Shown: piece by piece, positions 62,982 to 64,000 of the stretch
Numbering within the stretch: position 1 is the first letter of the stretch
Layout: each line of letters opens with the position of its first letter
Translations under genes and position numbers: made by a program
Origin: Telluribacter humicola
GTDB lineage: Bacteria; Bacteroidota; Bacteroidia; Cytophagales; Spirosomataceae
NCBI RefSeq assembly: GCF_017355935.1
Contig: NZ_JAFIQT010000003.1
Span: 379,450-443,449, forward strand
Direction of reading: 5' to 3'
DNA length: 64,000 nucleotides
The notes under the pieces: model-generated
Databases searched by the model: none
Told to the model about the DNA's origin: nothing
What the model saw: the letters and a program-made list of their open reading frames with translations, nothing else

Positions 62982-63743
62982 ATGGTACTAGTTATCATCA
63001 AAGCCCTTGATATTCTCGAGCTAGTCGCGCAGGACCAGGAGCGGGCCTATACCCTCACCGAAATCTCAGAACGGCTGGACCTGAACCAGGCTACCTGCGC
63101 CAATATTCTCAAAACGCTGGTCAGCAAAAATTATATTGAGCATCTGGGGCGGAAGAAGGGGTACAAGCTGGGGCCGATGGCTTTCAACCTGACCAATAAC
63201 CTTTCGTACAATCAAAGCCTCATCCTATCGGCTAAGGACGTGATGGAAGAGCTCACCCTGCAACTAAACGAAACAAGTTTGCTCGGCATTCTGCGCAATC
63301 AGAAAAGGTACATTCTCCATATTGTACATAGCGATCAGGATTTGCAGGTACGGAGCCGCACCGAGCGTAATGTATACGAAACCGCGACGGGAAGGTTACT
63401 GCTGGCCAATCTAACTCCTAAAGAGCAGGAAAATTTTATTCAGGCTAATGGGATTCCCCCCGCTGATACCTGGAAGGAAGCCGCTAACCGCCCTGAACTG
63501 GAAGAGGCTCTTACTAAAATCAAAGCGGAAGGATTTGTTATTACCCTGGATTCGGTAAAACACGTGGTAGGTCTGGCTGCGCCCATTCGCAAGGACAACA
63601 AAGTCATAGCAGCCTTAAGTATTTTTCTTCCCGAATCCAGATACTCGGGTGCGCGCAAGAAACTGCTGGCTCAATCGCTGAAGGAAGCAGCTGATAAAAT
63701 CAGTATTCGCTTACATCAAGCCCAGACATCCTCAACCAACTGA
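62982..63743 (+). CDS. IclR-family transcriptional regulator (KdgR-like)
   Basis: A 253-aa regulator with an N-terminal winged helix (IIKALDILELVAQ, then TLTEISERLDLNQATCANIL) and a C-terminal GAF-like effector domain (LGILRNQKRYILHIVHSDQD, then YETATGRLLLANL and GFVITLDSVKHVVGLAAPI). KdgR, which responds to 2-keto-3-deoxygluconate in pectin degraders, belongs to this family. Its position beside kduD and opposite susC suggests it controls the locus. A TATATTTG element at 62942-62949 could be its own -7 box. Confidence 0.85.
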   Translation: MVLVIIKALDILELVAQDQERAYTLTEISERLDLNQATCANILKTLVSKNYIEHLGRKKGYKLGPMAFNLTNNLSYNQSLILSAKDVMEELTLQLNETSLLGILRNQKRYILHIVHSDQDLQVRSRTERNVYETATGRLLLANLTPKEQENFIQANGIPPADTWKEAANRPELEEALTKIKAEGFVITLDSVKHVVGLAAPIRKDNKVIAALSIFLPESRYSGARKKLLAQSLKEAADKISIRLHQAQTSSTN

Positions 63744-63819
63744 TGTTAAGCCGGAAAAATGGACTGCTAAGTTAACTGCCCCTTATGTATTATAGAGGGA
63801 GAGGTACACGCTTCTCCCC

Positions 63820-64000
63820 CTACTCCCGCACCAGCCGGTACGTTTTTCCTTTCACCGTATTAAAAACAAGTACATCTCCTTCCCGACGGGCCTGCGCTCC
63901 TTCAACCCGCAGAGGCACCGCTGACCGGATGCGGCACTCGCCTCCGGCTTCGGAGCGTACTGTAGCGGAGGTGAGCTTTCCGGCATTCCAATCCATATCT
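63820..64000 (-). CDS. C-terminus of a GH95-like glycoside hydrolase (partial, cut by the window edge)
   Basis: The reverse strand is open for 59 codons to a TAG at 63820. The fragment begins DMDWNAGKLTSATVRSEAGG and ends VKGKTYRLVRE. This beta-rich tail resembles the C-terminal domain of GH95 (alpha-fucosidase/galactosidase) enzymes, which end in WxxGKLxxAxIxS-type strands. The assignment rests only on this short tail. Start and catalytic domain lie outside the window. It is convergent with the IclR gene. Confidence 0.5.
   Translation of the reverse strand, partial: DMDWNAGKLTSATVRSEAGGECRIRSAVPLRVEGAQARREGDVLVFNTVKGKTYRLVRE

Noticed and set aside
38781-63743. Assignment of the locus to ulvan degradation
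   Set aside because: GH39, GH105 and a lyase would fit, but no sulfatase, PL28/PL24 or rhamnosidase is visible, and GH10/GH115 point to xylan-type material.
1-64000. Apparent excess of GTAC words
   Set aside because: Two 600-nt samples counted by eye gave three to four hits each, at most about 1.7 times the uniform expectation, not convincing.

Overview
The window looks like a chromosomal segment of a free-living Bacteroidota bacterium, most likely a Cytophagales member (Spirosoma/Dyadobacter-like). The evidence is a SusC/SusD pair, promoter-like TTTG-N19-21-TAnnTTTG elements, a DksA-like protein with a degenerate zinc finger, a GH3/beta-lactamase fusion, four-helix-bundle (23S IVS-type) protein debris, and the absence of obvious Shine-Dalgarno sequences. 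No rRNA, tRNA, CRISPR array or intact transposase was seen.

Region 1 (1-16.2 kb) is housekeeping and mixed genes: a GH3/serine-hydrolase fusion, a rhodanese lipoprotein, tpiA, an aspartyl protease with a PDZ domain, mnmD, a VCBS-repeat protein, a DksA/TraR-like regulator, glutamate dehydrogenase, two SGNH hydrolases, a PhoR-like histidine kinase, a Dabb protein, an MDR oxidoreductase and murQ. Several strong hairpins separate convergent genes; one of them is built from two perfect inverted DnaA-box sequences.

Region 2 (16.2-35.1 kb) is a complete branched-chain amino acid supercluster on the + strand: ilvD-ilvB-ilvN, then three embedded membrane/methyltransferase genes, ilvC, ilvA, an AraC regulator, leuC, a decayed IVS-type gene, leuD, a LeuA/CimA-family gene, leuB and leuA. 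The main discovery is a pair of ribosome-mediated attenuators. Upstream of ilvD is the leader peptide MKLAILIVVLLVGTC, with eight consecutive Ile/Leu/Val codons. Upstream of leuA is MKPIAQNLILLLLTTS. Each is followed at once by a GGTGTGAG antiterminator segment that can pair with the 5' arm or loop of a strong intrinsic terminator. The leuA enzyme lacks the C-terminal leucine-binding regulatory domain, so transcript-level control may replace allosteric control at that step.

Region 3 (35.2-38.6 kb) holds a conserved-looking unknown 165-aa protein and a pair of secreted M16 peptidases, one with the zinc motif and one without it.

Region 4 (38.8-64 kb) is a polysaccharide utilization locus. Sixteen co-directional minus-strand genes run from a susC promoter near 61.9 kb down to 38.8 kb: SusC, SusD, three paralogous GH39-like enzymes, a GH105-DUF4861 fusion, a sodium symporter, an SDR, an RraA-like protein, a heparinase II/III-like lyase without signal peptide, two VOC proteins, an MDR dehydrogenase, GH115, a frameshifted GH10 xylanase and an HpcH/HpaI aldolase. 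Divergently placed are kduD and an IclR (KdgR-like) regulator, followed by the 3' end of a GH95-like gene at the right edge. The enzyme mix points to a uronic-acid-bearing polymer such as a glucuronoxylan or another glucuronate-containing plant or algal glycan: extracellular and periplasmic trimming, symporter uptake, then cytoplasmic lyase, dehydrogenase and aldolase steps.
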